Shown here: positions 9,146-18,055 of the stretch, one piece after another
How positions within the stretch are numbered: position 1 is the first letter of the stretch
Layout: each line of letters starts with the position of its first letter
NCBI RefSeq assembly: GCF_013282575.1
Contig: NZ_JAAAYE010000023.1
Location: 1 to 64,000 of the forward strand
Source: Paraburkholderia sp. NMBU_R16
GTDB lineage: Bacteria; Pseudomonadota; Gammaproteobacteria; Burkholderiales; Burkholderiaceae
Direction: 5' to 3'
DNA length: 64,000 nucleotides
Made by a program: the position numbers and the translations under genes
The notes under the pieces: model-generated
The model's database searches: none
What the model saw: only the letters and a program-made list of their open reading frames with translations
What the model was told of the DNA's origin: nothing

Positions 9146-10042
9146 ATGCTGCACGGAATCGCGCTTCGCTACTTCGTCGAGGTAGCCCGTACGGGCTCGC
9201 TCGCGGCCGCGTCGGACAATCTGCATGTGGCGGTGTCCGCGATCAGCCGGCAGATCAGCAAGCTCGAACACGATGTGGGTGCCCCGCTCTTCGAACGCAT
9301 GCCGCGCGGCATGGTGCTGACGGAAGCCGGCGAGTTGCTGGCTGAGCACGCGCGCAGAACGTTACTGGAAGCCGATGCGGTGCTCGGCGAGATTTCGGCG
9401 GGCGAGGCGCGCGGCGGCAAACTCGTGCGGATCGCGTGCACGGAAGGCTTCACGCGTTCGCTGCTGCCCGCCGCGCTCGCGCATCATCGCGAGGCGGCGC
9501 CGAATGCACGGTATGCGCTACGCTCGGGAACACCGGCACAAGTGGAGCATTGGGTCGCGGTCGGCGAGGCCGATATCGGCATTGCATTTTCGAGCGGTAG
9601 CACGTCGGCGCTGAACATCGTCTATTCGGCGCAGGTGCCCGTGTGCGCGCTGCTCGAGCCGCGCCACCCGCTTGCAGCGCATTCATCGCTGACGCTCGCC
9701 GAACTTCAGGGATACCCCGTCGCACTGCTCGAACGCGGAACCACCGTGCGGCAGCTGTTCGACCTGGCGTGTTCCATGCGCGGCATTCGGATCGAACCGG
9801 TGCTGAGCAGCAATAACTCGGCGGCTTTGCATATGTTCGCGGTCCTTGCCGGTGCGGTCACGCTGGGGAGCGCCATCGCGCTCAAAGGCGTGAGGAGCAG
9901 AGCTTCGCTCGTTTCGCGGCCGATCGACGAACCGGTATTGAACCAGCGCATGCTGCAAGTGACGACGATGCGCGAAAGGCGCCTGCCCGCCGTCGTGAAG
10001 GGGCTGCTGGCAACGATCGTTGAAATGGTCGCGGAGGGCTGA
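9146..10042 (+). CDS. LysR family transcriptional regulator
   Basis: A 298-residue LTTR. The N-terminal winged helix-turn-helix is typical (FVEVARTGSLAAASDNLHVA, then VSAISRQISKLEHDVGAPLF). It is followed by a periplasmic-binding-like effector domain with a recognisable lobe-2 strand near ALLERGTTVRQLFDLACSMR. The start was placed at MLHGIALRYF because homology begins there; 16 extra in-frame codons exist upstream. It stands divergently from the M20/MFS operon, the classic position of its activator, and probably senses the imported substrate or a breakdown product. The ClC gene follows about 100 bases downstream on the same strand. Confidence 0.93.
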   Translation: MLHGIALRYFVEVARTGSLAAASDNLHVAVSAISRQISKLEHDVGAPLFERMPRGMVLTEAGELLAEHARRTLLEADAVLGEISAGEARGGKLVRIACTEGFTRSLLPAALAHHREAAPNARYALRSGTPAQVEHWVAVGEADIGIAFSSGSTSALNIVYSAQVPVCALLEPRHPLAAHSSLTLAELQGYPVALLERGTTVRQLFDLACSMRGIRIEPVLSSNNSAALHMFAVLAGAVTLGSAIALKGVRSRASLVSRPIDEPVLNQRMLQVTTMRERRLPAVVKGLLATIVEMVAEG

Positions 10043-10138
10043 TTGACGACCAGCCGTCTCCATGTGCGGCATATTGCATCACGTTATGATATAAATACGC
10101 CCTTTACGCGACCGATCCGCGGTACAGGCAAAGGAACC

Positions 10139-11950
10139 ATGAGCGAGCACAAAGGCGATTTCGCAACCGATGTACGACTGCTGCGCATCAGCGCGATTGC
10201 CGCCGTTGGCGGCGTGCTGAGCACGCTCGCCGCCGACTTTTTGCTGCATCTGATCCGCTTCTTTTCGAATCTCTTCTTTTTCCAGACGATTTCGACGGCG
10301 AATCTGTCTCCTGCCGGCAATACGCTGGGGCTGTTCGTCATTGCGGCACCGGTCGTCGGCGGGCTGCTGGTCGGCCTCATCGCCCGGTTCGGGTCCGAGC
10401 AGATTCGTGGGCACGGCATCCCCGAAGCCATCGAGGCGATCCTGTTCGGCAAGAGCAAGATGTCTCCGAAAGTGGCCGTTCTGAAGCCGCTTGCTTCGGC
10501 TATCGCGATCGGCAGCGGCGGCCCATTCGGCGCCGAAGGCCCGATCATCATGACCGGCGGCGCGATCGGCTCGCTGGTGGCGCAATACTTCCATCTGTCG
10601 AGCGCCGAACGCAAGGCGCTGCTCGTGGCGGGTGCGGTGGCCGGCATGACGGCCGTATTCGGCACACCGGTCGCCGCGGTGCTGCTCGCCATCGAACTGC
10701 TACTGTTCGAATTGCGCCCTCGCAGCCTCTTGCCGGTCGCCATCGCATGTGCCGTGGCCGGCTTCACGCGGCCGCTTCTGCTGGGCACCGGCCCGTTGTT
10801 TCCGCTCCAGACGTTACCGCTCGGCCCGATCGGCCTGCTCTCGTCCGCCGTCGCGGGACTTATCGCCGGCGCATTGTCGTGGGGGTTGTCGACCTGGCTC
10901 TATAAAGTCGAGGATATGTTCGGCAAGCTTCCCATCCATTGGATGTGGTGGCCCGCACTGGGTGCGGTCGCGGTCGGCATCGGTGGCTATTTTCAGCCGC
11001 GCACACTTGGTGTCGGATACGACGTCATCGGCGACCTGCTGCAAAATCATCTGGCCATCCACGTCGTGATCGCCATCGTCCTCGTCAAAGCCATCATCTG
11101 GGTCATTGCGCTCGCTTCGGGCACATCGGGCGGCGTCCTCGCACCGTTGCTGATGATGGGCGCGGGCGTCGGCGCGATAGTCGGCCCGTATATGCCCGGC
11201 GGCGACCCCGCTGTCTGGCCGCTCATCTTCATGGCCGCGGCGCTCGGCGGCATGATGCGCGCACCCGTGATGGCAGCCATCTTCGCGTTCGAGCTCACGG
11301 GCGATGCAAACGCGCTGCTGCCGTTGCTCGCCGCCGCCGCGGTGGCCTACGGCTTTACCGTCCTGCTCATGCGCCGCTCGATCTTGACGGAGAAGATCGC
11401 CCGCCGCGGGTACCACATCTATCGCGAATACAGCATCGATCCGCTCGAACGACATTACGTCGAAGAAGTCATGACCCGCGCCGTCGAAACGATCGATGCG
11501 AGCACAACATTGGCCGATGTCCTGCATCGCTACTTCGGGCCGACTCAGAAGTATCGCGCGTACCCCGTGGTCGCCTCGGGGACGCTCGTGGGCATGGTCG
11601 ATCGCGTGCTGCTCGATCGAATCGCACCGGGTCAATCGGACAAGCCGATCGGCAGCTTCTTCGCGCATGAACGGCCCGAGATCGCGCTGCCGGGCGAGAC
11701 CTGCAGGAACGTGGCGGCTCGCCTTGCGATTACGGGCCTTGCACGCGTGCCGGTGGTCGAAGACGAAAGATCGCTTCGTCTCGTCGGCATCGTATCGCGG
11801 CACGATCTGGTCAAGCCTTCATCGACCGTGTTCTCCGAGGAACGCGAAGTCGAGCAATTCCGCCGCGTCTGGATTCCGCGAAGCACCCTCTTCGCGCCGA
11901 CCAACAGGCGGCAGGAAGCACCGCGCGAACACGCCGATACGAGCCGCTGA
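10139..11950 (+). CDS. ClC-family anion channel/transporter with CBS domains
   Basis: A 603-residue inner-membrane protein. The ClC core covers residues 10-430, with about ten helices in the inverted-repeat fold. The anion path motifs are GHGIPEA (GSGIP in E. coli ClcA, so the central Ser is His), GAEGPI with the gating Glu kept, and ASGTSGGVLAP. The C-terminal 150 residues hold two CBS modules (EEVMTRAVETIDASTTLADV... and ...ITGLARVPVVEDERSLRLVG), which usually bind adenine nucleotides. The ATG has AAGGA just upstream; the 32 earlier in-frame codons are likely leader. It presumably moves chloride or another anion, perhaps in acid resistance. Confidence 0.93.
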   Translation: MSEHKGDFATDVRLLRISAIAAVGGVLSTLAADFLLHLIRFFSNLFFFQTISTANLSPAGNTLGLFVIAAPVVGGLLVGLIARFGSEQIRGHGIPEAIEAILFGKSKMSPKVAVLKPLASAIAIGSGGPFGAEGPIIMTGGAIGSLVAQYFHLSSAERKALLVAGAVAGMTAVFGTPVAAVLLAIELLLFELRPRSLLPVAIACAVAGFTRPLLLGTGPLFPLQTLPLGPIGLLSSAVAGLIAGALSWGLSTWLYKVEDMFGKLPIHWMWWPALGAVAVGIGGYFQPRTLGVGYDVIGDLLQNHLAIHVVIAIVLVKAIIWVIALASGTSGGVLAPLLMMGAGVGAIVGPYMPGGDPAVWPLIFMAAALGGMMRAPVMAAIFAFELTGDANALLPLLAAAAVAYGFTVLLMRRSILTEKIARRGYHIYREYSIDPLERHYVEEVMTRAVETIDASTTLADVLHRYFGPTQKYRAYPVVASGTLVGMVDRVLLDRIAPGQSDKPIGSFFAHERPEIALPGETCRNVAARLAITGLARVPVVEDERSLRLVGIVSRHDLVKPSSTVFSEEREVEQFRRVWIPRSTLFAPTNRRQEAPREHADTSR

Positions 11951-12523
11951 ATATCTCCCGGCGGCGGGCAAAGATCAGCTTAAACAGCAATTGCGAATTA
12001 AAAATCCGATAAATATCAATTCTTCATATATGACAATGAACCAGCCGCCTTATTAATCTGCTTTATTCGCACTATGCGATGCATCATTTTTCCTCGCTCA
12101 AGTGTTGGCTATCTTACATAAGGTTCGATTCCAGCTAACGTAGACTCCTGCCTAACAACGATCCGCCTTCGATCCGATTCAGTTTAAATAACCAATTTCG
12201 CTTAAAACCTACGAATCGGCGATTGCGTCTCGATGCCGCCGTATTGCATTCGCCGGCCAACCCAAGCCCGCCACCGTTCTGACCCAGGTCTCACGGGGAA
12301 GGAGAGAGATATGCGTTATCGATACCGTCGGTCGCGCGGGCATCCATGGCCGCTTAAATTTCGCGGCTTTCTTTTTCTCGGCATTTCGCGTCTTCCGCTT
12401 TGCTGCTTGAGCCGAGAGACACGATACCCAGTTCGCAGCGGTCGATATATGTCGGCGTGCATGTGCTGATCGCCACGCAAATCGTCGCTCTCACCAGCCG
12501 TAATACGCCAAACGAGGACGGAA
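11951..12523. other. Long 5' region of the glycan locus
   Basis: About 570 bases separate the ClC gene from wecB. The first part (11980-12200) is strikingly AT-rich for this genome and holds several TA-rich -10-like stretches, so it is the most likely promoter zone for the co-directional glycan genes. I find no sigma-54 TGGCAC-N5-TTGC element and no clear operator. A 52-codon ORF with a strong ribosome-binding site lies inside (12311-12469). The rest (12470-12523) is probably the wecB leader. Confidence 0.5.
12311..12469 (+). CDS. Possible 52-aa leader ORF upstream of wecB
   Basis: The ATG is preceded by AAGGAGAGAGAT, a near-perfect Shine-Dalgarno at ideal spacing, yet the product (MRYRYRRSRGHPWPLKFRGF...) is short, very basic and then hydrophobic/Cys-containing. 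It ends 54 bases before wecB. It may be a real small basic membrane-binding peptide, a leader ORF that modulates wecB expression, or chance. The good ribosome-binding site is the only positive evidence. Confidence 0.3.
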   Translation: MRYRYRRSRGHPWPLKFRGFLFLGISRLPLCCLSRETRYPVRSGRYMSACMC

Positions 12524-13738
12524 ATGAACAAGGTATTGACGGTGTTCGGCACACGCCCGGAAGCAATCAAAATGGCGCCGCTCGTGCGAGTTTTGGCGGC
12601 TCAGTGCGGCGTCGAAGCAAAAGTGTGCGTAACGGCTCAGCACCGGCAAATGTTGGATCAGGTACTGCAGTTGTTCGAGATCGTGCCGGACTTCGACCTG
12701 AATCTGATGCGCGACGGTCAAACGCTTGGCACCCTCACTTCCGACATCCTGCAGTCGATCGGCGCCATTTATGACCACTGGAAGCCCGACGTCGTGCTCG
12801 TTCATGGCGATACGACGACGACGCTCGCCGCGAGCTTGGCCGCGTTTTATCGCTATATTCCCGTCGGTCACGTGGAGGCGGGCTTGCGCACGGGCAACAT
12901 CTGGTCGCCGTGGCCCGAGGAACTGAATCGGCGCGTGACCGACGCCGTGGCGTCATGGCTGTTCGCCCCGACGGAGCACGCGAAACACAACTTGTTCAGT
13001 GAAGGCGCGCCGGCATCGCATGTCGTGATGACGGGCAATACCGTGATCGACGCGCTGCTGCAGATCACGGACAAGCTCGAGCATGACCGCGAGCTCGTCG
13101 AACGCGTGGCTTCGCGCTATCCGTTTCTCGATCCCGCCCGCCGCCTGATTCTAGTGACAGGACATCGGCGCGAAAGCTTCGGCGAACCCTTCAAGCAATT
13201 TTGTGAGGCACTGCGCCAGATCGCGCTCAAGTACGACGACGTTCAACTGGTCTATCCCGTTCATTTGAACCCGAAGGTGCAGGAACCGGTGCACGCCATA
13301 CTGCACGGCGTCTCGAACGTGTTCCTGATCGAGCCGCAGGACTACTTGCCATTCGTCTTTCTGATGTCGCGCGCCCACCTCATCATCACGGATTCCGGCG
13401 GCATCCAGGAAGAAGCCCCAGCGCTCGGCAAGCCGGTACTCGTCACGCGCGAAACGACCGAGCGCCCGGAGGCCGTCGAGGCTGGCACGGCGCGGCTCGT
13501 CGGCACGCAGACGGAGCGCGTCGTCGCCGAGGTCAGCAGCCTGCTCGACGATCGCATCCAATACGATGCGATGGCGCATGCGACCAACCCCTATGGAGAC
13601 GGCCATGCGAGCGAAAGAATCGTCGACGCGTTGCTCACCTTGCCGGCCAGGCCCTCGGCGGCACAGAACGTCATGAGCTCGCTGAGCCCGCCCGTCAACC
13701 CTATTGCCTTGGGACTGCACGCTCTGCGCTCCGCCTGA
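12524..13738 (+). CDS. wecB: UDP-N-acetylglucosamine 2-epimerase (non-hydrolysing)
   Basis: A 404-residue GT-B-fold enzyme that interconverts UDP-GlcNAc and UDP-ManNAc. It shows the family signatures: [14 protein letters not shown] at the N-terminus, [51 protein letters not shown], and the nucleotide-binding [20 protein letters not shown] with the following ERPE. The C-terminus is about 25 residues longer than in E. coli WecB. No WecC (UDP-ManNAc dehydrogenase) gene is adjacent, so the product is most simply UDP-ManNAc itself. It heads a co-directional cluster with a processive glycosyltransferase 30 bases downstream, implying that it supplies the donor sugar for that polymer. Confidence 0.95.
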   Translation: MNKVLTVFGTRPEAIKMAPLVRVLAAQCGVEAKVCVTAQHRQMLDQVLQLFEIVPDFDLNLMRDGQTLGTLTSDILQSIGAIYDHWKPDVVLVHGDTTTTLAASLAAFYRYIPVGHVEAGLRTGNIWSPWPEELNRRVTDAVASWLFAPTEHAKHNLFSEGAPASHVVMTGNTVIDALLQITDKLEHDRELVERVASRYPFLDPARRLILVTGHRRESFGEPFKQFCEALRQIALKYDDVQLVYPVHLNPKVQEPVHAILHGVSNVFLIEPQDYLPFVFLMSRAHLIITDSGGIQEEAPALGKPVLVTRETTERPEAVEAGTARLVGTQTERVVAEVSSLLDDRIQYDAMAHATNPYGDGHASERIVDALLTLPARPSAAQNVMSSLSPPVNPIALGLHALRSA

Positions 13739-13767
13739 TCGCGGCGCTCAATGCGAGCGAGACTGTC

Positions 13768-15420
13768 ATGATCGAGAGCGATGGGTCGTCGAAGCTTCGC
13801 CGGGGCGCCTGGTGGTACGGCAAGCGCCGGGGGAACAGCATTCGGGGCATCGAGGCGGTGTGTCGTCTGTCGATGAACGTGGCGCTGGCGTCGGCCTTAT
13901 CGCTCGCGCTTCAGCCCGACGCGCATTCGGAGCCTGTCGCTCAGTCTGTCGCTCAGCATCGACTTCAATCGGCCACGGCGCAAACCGCCGAGCACCCGCG
14001 CTTATCGGCCAGCGCCGATCGGAGTGCCATGGTGGAGATCGCGGCGAACGACATATCGACCGTGGACGAAGGTCAGCTGCGACTGTCTCCGACCACGCCA
14101 CCTTTCTCGACTTCACCGCCGCGCGAATCCGGAAATGGCGTCCGCGGCATATGGGTCGTATCGGCGGACGCCATTCTGGTGCTGGTGGTGATGTTGTTGA
14201 TCGTCTATACCGTGCGTCACTACGTATTCAGCCTGAACCGGCTGTTCACGCGGCAAAGCGCCATTTACCGTTCGATCGTCAACGGGCCCTGGCCGGCGCT
14301 GACCGTCTTCGTGGCCGCGCACAACGAGGAATCCGTCATTGTCGATTGCCTCGAAGCGCTGCTCAAGACAACCTATCCGCGCGACCGGTTGACGATCGTT
14401 CCGGTCAACGACCGCTCCACCGACAACACGCGCGCGTTGATAGACGAAGTACAGGCGCGGGCTCCGGACATGATTCAACCGTTTCACCGCGTCGACGGAA
14501 AAGGGGGCAAGGCCGCCGCACTGAAAGATGCGCTCCGTTTCATGAACGGCGACATCCTGATCGTATTCGATGCCGACTATCTGCCAAGACCAGGGCTTTT
14601 GAAGGAACTGGTCGCTCCGTTTTTCGACCCGGAGGTGGGCGCGGTCATGGGCCGTGTCGTCCCTCACAACGCGAATCAAAATCTGCTGACGCGGCTGCTC
14701 GATCTCGAGCGGGCCGGAGGCTATCAGGTCAATCAGCAAGCGAGAATGAATCTCGGGCTGGTCCCGCAATATGGTGGGACGGTCGGCGGACTGCGCAAAA
14801 GCGCCCTCGAAGAGGTGGGGGGATGGCGCGACGACACGCTAGCGGAAGACACTGACATGACGTACCGGCTATTGCTGGCCGGATGGCAGACGGTCTATTT
14901 GAATCATGCCGAGTGCTACGAGGAAGTGCCGGAGCGATGGGATGTGCGCGCCCGCCAATTGAAGCGTTGGGCCAAGGGGCACAACCAGACGATGTTTCGC
15001 TGCCTCGCTCCTTTGCTTCTCAATCACACAGTGCCTCTGGTGCGCCGAATCGATGGTGCGCTACTGCTGGGCGTGTACGCGATGCCCGCCATGCTGCTTG
15101 TCGGTTGGGTCGATGCAATCTTCCTCTATCTGTTCGGCGCCGAACAAATGTCGTTCGCGTCGTCGCTGGCGTGGCTACTCGCGCTGTTCACGTTCAATAC
15201 GTTCGGAAACTTCGGCGTTTTTTTCGAAATTGTCGTGGCGACACGTCTTGACGGTCATTCGACGCGGCTCAGGTTGATGCCGCTCAATGTAATCGGATTC
15301 GGCGTGACCATCGCATGTGTGCTCTCGGCGCTGTCGGGGCTCGTGCTCGACGCGCTGCTCAAGCGCGAACTGCGATGGGACAAGACCGAGCGCTTCCGCA
15401 AACCTTCAAAAGCGAGGTGA
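13768..15420 (+). CDS. Membrane GT2 polysaccharide synthase
   Basis: A 550-residue processive family-2 glycosyltransferase. An unusual N-terminal extension of about 125 residues, with a hydrophobic stretch near 36-49 and low-complexity Ser/Thr/Pro, precedes TM 128-148. The GT-A domain spans 175-405 with AHNEES, VNDRSTDN, the metal-binding FDADY (D268/D270), the catalytic acid pair LAED (E360/D361) and QLKRW at 397-401, the Q/RxxRW acceptor motif of processive synthases. About four C-terminal TM helices follow. It has no PilZ domain, so c-di-GMP would have to act elsewhere. The layout resembles PgaC, HasA and E. coli YaiP. With WecB just upstream the likely product is a HexNAc (ManNAc or GlcNAc) polymer. 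Confidence 0.9.
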   Translation: MIESDGSSKLRRGAWWYGKRRGNSIRGIEAVCRLSMNVALASALSLALQPDAHSEPVAQSVAQHRLQSATAQTAEHPRLSASADRSAMVEIAANDISTVDEGQLRLSPTTPPFSTSPPRESGNGVRGIWVVSADAILVLVVMLLIVYTVRHYVFSLNRLFTRQSAIYRSIVNGPWPALTVFVAAHNEESVIVDCLEALLKTTYPRDRLTIVPVNDRSTDNTRALIDEVQARAPDMIQPFHRVDGKGGKAAALKDALRFMNGDILIVFDADYLPRPGLLKELVAPFFDPEVGAVMGRVVPHNANQNLLTRLLDLERAGGYQVNQQARMNLGLVPQYGGTVGGLRKSALEEVGGWRDDTLAEDTDMTYRLLLAGWQTVYLNHAECYEEVPERWDVRARQLKRWAKGHNQTMFRCLAPLLLNHTVPLVRRIDGALLLGVYAMPAMLLVGWVDAIFLYLFGAEQMSFASSLAWLLALFTFNTFGNFGVFFEIVVATRLDGHSTRLRLMPLNVIGFGVTIACVLSALSGLVLDALLKRELRWDKTERFRKPSKAR

Positions 15421-15423
15421 GCG

Positions 15424-16233
15424 GTGAACGCGCTTCTGTTTGTACTGGTTCTCGTCGGCTTGTTCGTTTTGCCGTTCATTCCGCTCATCGTGGAGTTGTG
15501 CGCGTCGCGCGACGTCGCGCCGTTGGCGATCGACGAGGATTTGCCGATCGATGCATCGCGGTTGACATCGTGCACCGAAGGCAGGGTGTACGTACCGCAC
15601 ATCGATTCCGATCGCGAGGATTTAATAGGCGTCGTCGCGACATCGACGATGCGAGTGCGCAGCGCCTGCCGTTTTCGGCATCTGCACGGGATGCCGATCG
15701 TCTTCGGTATACCCCGCGATCCGCCAGCCGAGCATCGCGCAGACCAACTCGATGCGGTCTCGATGACCCGCCTGCTGGCTGGGATTCGGCACCGCGCCGG
15801 AATGTCGCGCTATTTGGTTTTCGGCAATCTGCGACTGCCCGCCCACGCGCTCGTGGAGGCCGATCTGGTCGTCAACGGGTCGCTCCATATTGGCGAGTCG
15901 AGCCTCGTTCGAGGCAGCATCAAGGCAGGCAGCATCGAAGTAGGCGCCGGCGCCATGGTGCGCGGCGCCGTGTTTGCCCGGCGCGAAGCGCGGCTGCGCC
16001 GCGATTGCGTAGTGGACGGTGTGCTCAGTGTCGACGGTCCGCTATGGATCGATCGCGCCTGGATCGGTCGCGCCGACAATGCCGTCAGCGTATGCGCCTC
16101 CGAAATCGGCATTCGAGGCGGAGTCTGTGTTTTCGGCCAATTGATTGCAGAACGGGCCGGCCGGTTCGACGAAGCGAGTATAGCGAGCACGGCGTTCGAT
16201 GTTTCAGGCGGCGGGGGGCGGGAATGCAACTAA
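15424..16233 (+). CDS. Membrane-anchored bactofilin/hexapeptide-like beta-helix protein
   Basis: A 269-residue protein with a GTG start 3 bases after the glycosyltransferase stop, plus one N-terminal TM helix (ALLFVLVLVGLFVLPFIPLI). The C-terminal half is a repetitive short-strand right- or left-handed helix (VVNGSLHIGESSLVRGSIKA, GSIEVGAGAMVRGAVFARRE, then VDGVLSVDGPLWIDRAWIG), the texture of bactofilins and of hexapeptide acyltransferases. No catalytic His is obvious, so a scaffold role (for example organising the synthase) is as likely as acetylation. In the E. coli yaiO-yaiX-yaiP region a beta-helix-type protein also lies between the GT2 and the YaiO barrel. It overlaps the next gene by 10 bases. 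Confidence 0.7.
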   Translation: MNALLFVLVLVGLFVLPFIPLIVELCASRDVAPLAIDEDLPIDASRLTSCTEGRVYVPHIDSDREDLIGVVATSTMRVRSACRFRHLHGMPIVFGIPRDPPAEHRADQLDAVSMTRLLAGIRHRAGMSRYLVFGNLRLPAHALVEADLVVNGSLHIGESSLVRGSIKAGSIEVGAGAMVRGAVFARREARLRRDCVVDGVLSVDGPLWIDRAWIGRADNAVSVCASEIGIRGGVCVFGQLIAERAGRFDEASIASTAFDVSGGGGRECN

Positions 16234-17186
16234 CAAAAACGAAATCGACCGGGTCGGGGCGCGTGCGGGACACAGTCGCCGCTGTGTTTTTCCTCACGGC
16301 GTCATCGATGACATGTGCGCAGTCTCTCGAGCAGCAGGCCGCGGATGCGTTGGCCAACGACAAGGCCGCTTCCGCTGCGAGCAATGGCACATCTGCGCCG
16401 TTGCTCGCAGACGTGCCGAACCGGCCGAGCGAGGGAGAACTATCCAAGGCCGTCACCGAGCACGTCGCGCCGCCGAGCGCGAGCCGGTCGGAATTGGACC
16501 TCGGCTACTCGAGGGCGTACGTCACCAACAATTACGGGGATTGGTATGGCGTCCGCTTGCGCGGCCTGCATCAATTCGGCAACCAGACAGTCACCGGCGA
16601 GCTGTCCCAGTTGCGCCGCTTCGGCCAAAGTACGACATTCGGCGCCGTCAATTACGTGCGCGATTTCGATGCGGACTGGTTTGGCGCAATCGGCTTTTCC
16701 GGCACGACGTCGGGCACGATCTTGCCGAGCGAGCGCGTGGACCTGTCGCTGAACAGGAAGGTACTGCCGCAACGCAACCTGGTGCTATCGCTGGGTGCGG
16801 GTTACGCCTGGAATCGCAGCGGGCATCGAGATCAGCTCTATCACGCCGGCGTCATCTGGTATGCAACGCCGAAGCTGATCGGCGAGATCGGCATGAACTA
16901 CAACGTCGATGCGCCTGGCTCCGTCAAGGCACCCGCCTACTACGCCGCGGTTTCGTACGGCACGATCGGCAAAAGCGTTCTCGGTATCCGCGGCTCGTTC
17001 GGGCGTGAGGCCTATCAAGCCATTGGCGCGGCCAACCAGATCGTGGACTTCCGCAGTAACGAAATCGACGTGCAATGGCGCTACTGGATCACCAAGACGT
17101 GGGGGGCGCAACTCGAGTTCAACGCTTATCACAACCCGTACTACAGCCGGCGCGGTTTTGAAATCAGCCTGTTCCATTCCTGGTGA
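16224..17186 (+). CDS. YaiO-type outer-membrane beta-barrel protein
   Basis: A 320-residue exported protein. A signal peptide covers about residues 1-33 (ending SSMTCAQ), followed by a short low-complexity linker and then about 230 residues of alternating aromatic/polar strands typical of a barrel (LDLGYSRAYVTNNYGDWYGV, GTIGKSVLGIRGSFGREAY). It ends in ...GFEISLFHSW, an aromatic C-terminal residue recognised by the BAM complex. This is the YaiO domain pattern. The start follows a GGGGCGGGA site inside the previous gene's end, so translation is coupled. It is presumably the outer-membrane pore or anchor through which the polymer made by the GT2 leaves the cell. Confidence 0.85.
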   Translation: MQLTKTKSTGSGRVRDTVAAVFFLTASSMTCAQSLEQQAADALANDKAASAASNGTSAPLLADVPNRPSEGELSKAVTEHVAPPSASRSELDLGYSRAYVTNNYGDWYGVRLRGLHQFGNQTVTGELSQLRRFGQSTTFGAVNYVRDFDADWFGAIGFSGTTSGTILPSERVDLSLNRKVLPQRNLVLSLGAGYAWNRSGHRDQLYHAGVIWYATPKLIGEIGMNYNVDAPGSVKAPAYYAAVSYGTIGKSVLGIRGSFGREAYQAIGAANQIVDFRSNEIDVQWRYWITKTWGAQLEFNAYHNPYYSRRGFEISLFHSW

Positions 17187-17194
17187 GAGCAGCC

Positions 17195-17974
17195 ATGAAG
17201 TCATTGGAAGGCAGCAGCGAATACGATCGTTCCGTGAGCGCCCTGGCGTCGCCGCGGCATTGGTTGATGTCGTCGCTGTTGCTGTTGCCCGCGTCGTATG
17301 GGGTGCTGGCTTACACGTGGCCGTCGGTCCTGCAGTATTGGTCCACCGCCTTCGCGTATGCAAGCCGCTGGGTCAACGTACCGATGAGGATCGACGACAT
17401 TCGCGACAAGGGTGCCTGGCTTGCCTCGCCCGCGGTCGTGCTGCAATGGGCCGGTCGATACCCCGGGAAAGTGCTCTTGCTGGTCACGGCGCTCGCCTGC
17501 ATGGGTGCGTTCGGGGCGACTTTCGTGCACAAGGAACGATGGCTTCCCATCGCTTACCTCGTACGTGCACTCGCGGCAGTCCAGTTCGCCGTTTGCATCT
17601 ACTTCCTGCCATCGTCGAACGGCTTTCCGTACTCCGCGCAAGAACATATGCGCGAGATGGTCCTGACGCAAATGATCGGAATAAAGATCCTCCCGATTAC
17701 GATGTCATTGACGTACTACACGCTGAATTTCACGTTGACGCAAAAGGCGCTCGCCACGCTTTTGATAGTCAGCTACTTCGTTGCGATCGCACCTTTTTTC
17801 TTTGCGCTTCACGCCTCCATCGTTTTCTACGGGTCTTTGCTTTTTGTTCCGCTTTGTTTTTTTGTTCTGGGGGCGCCGCTGCTGCTCGGCCTCCTGCTGG
17901 GCCTGTACAGCTACTGCGCGAGCTGGCCCGGCGTGAATCGGCAAGTTGGTGGGCGCGCAGGGTTTCGAAGGTGA
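17195..17974 (+). CDS. Polytopic inner-membrane protein of the glycan locus
   Basis: A 259-residue protein with about six hydrophobic helices (near residues 25-45, 95-113, 118-140, 155-175, 180-205 and 210-235). The loop between the first two (WSTAFAYASRWVNVPMRIDD) is probably periplasmic. Start choice: a GTG overlaps the YaiO stop, but the ATG 12 bases on has GAGAG upstream and gives the same protein minus four residues. No catalytic motif is visible and I do not recognise the family. From position it could be an accessory subunit of the synthase or a chain-modifying membrane enzyme. It is well conserved in tone with the rest of the block and not degraded. Confidence 0.75.
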   Translation: MKSLEGSSEYDRSVSALASPRHWLMSSLLLLPASYGVLAYTWPSVLQYWSTAFAYASRWVNVPMRIDDIRDKGAWLASPAVVLQWAGRYPGKVLLLVTALACMGAFGATFVHKERWLPIAYLVRALAAVQFAVCIYFLPSSNGFPYSAQEHMREMVLTQMIGIKILPITMSLTYYTLNFTLTQKALATLLIVSYFVAIAPFFFALHASIVFYGSLLFVPLCFFVLGAPLLLGLLLGLYSYCASWPGVNRQVGGRAGFRR

Positions 17975-18055
17975 ATCGCCGCAAGTATTCCCCGGCCGCA
18001 CACTCAGCACGTCAGTGCGGGATGGCAATTGGTCGAACTAGTCAAGGAGATGTTC

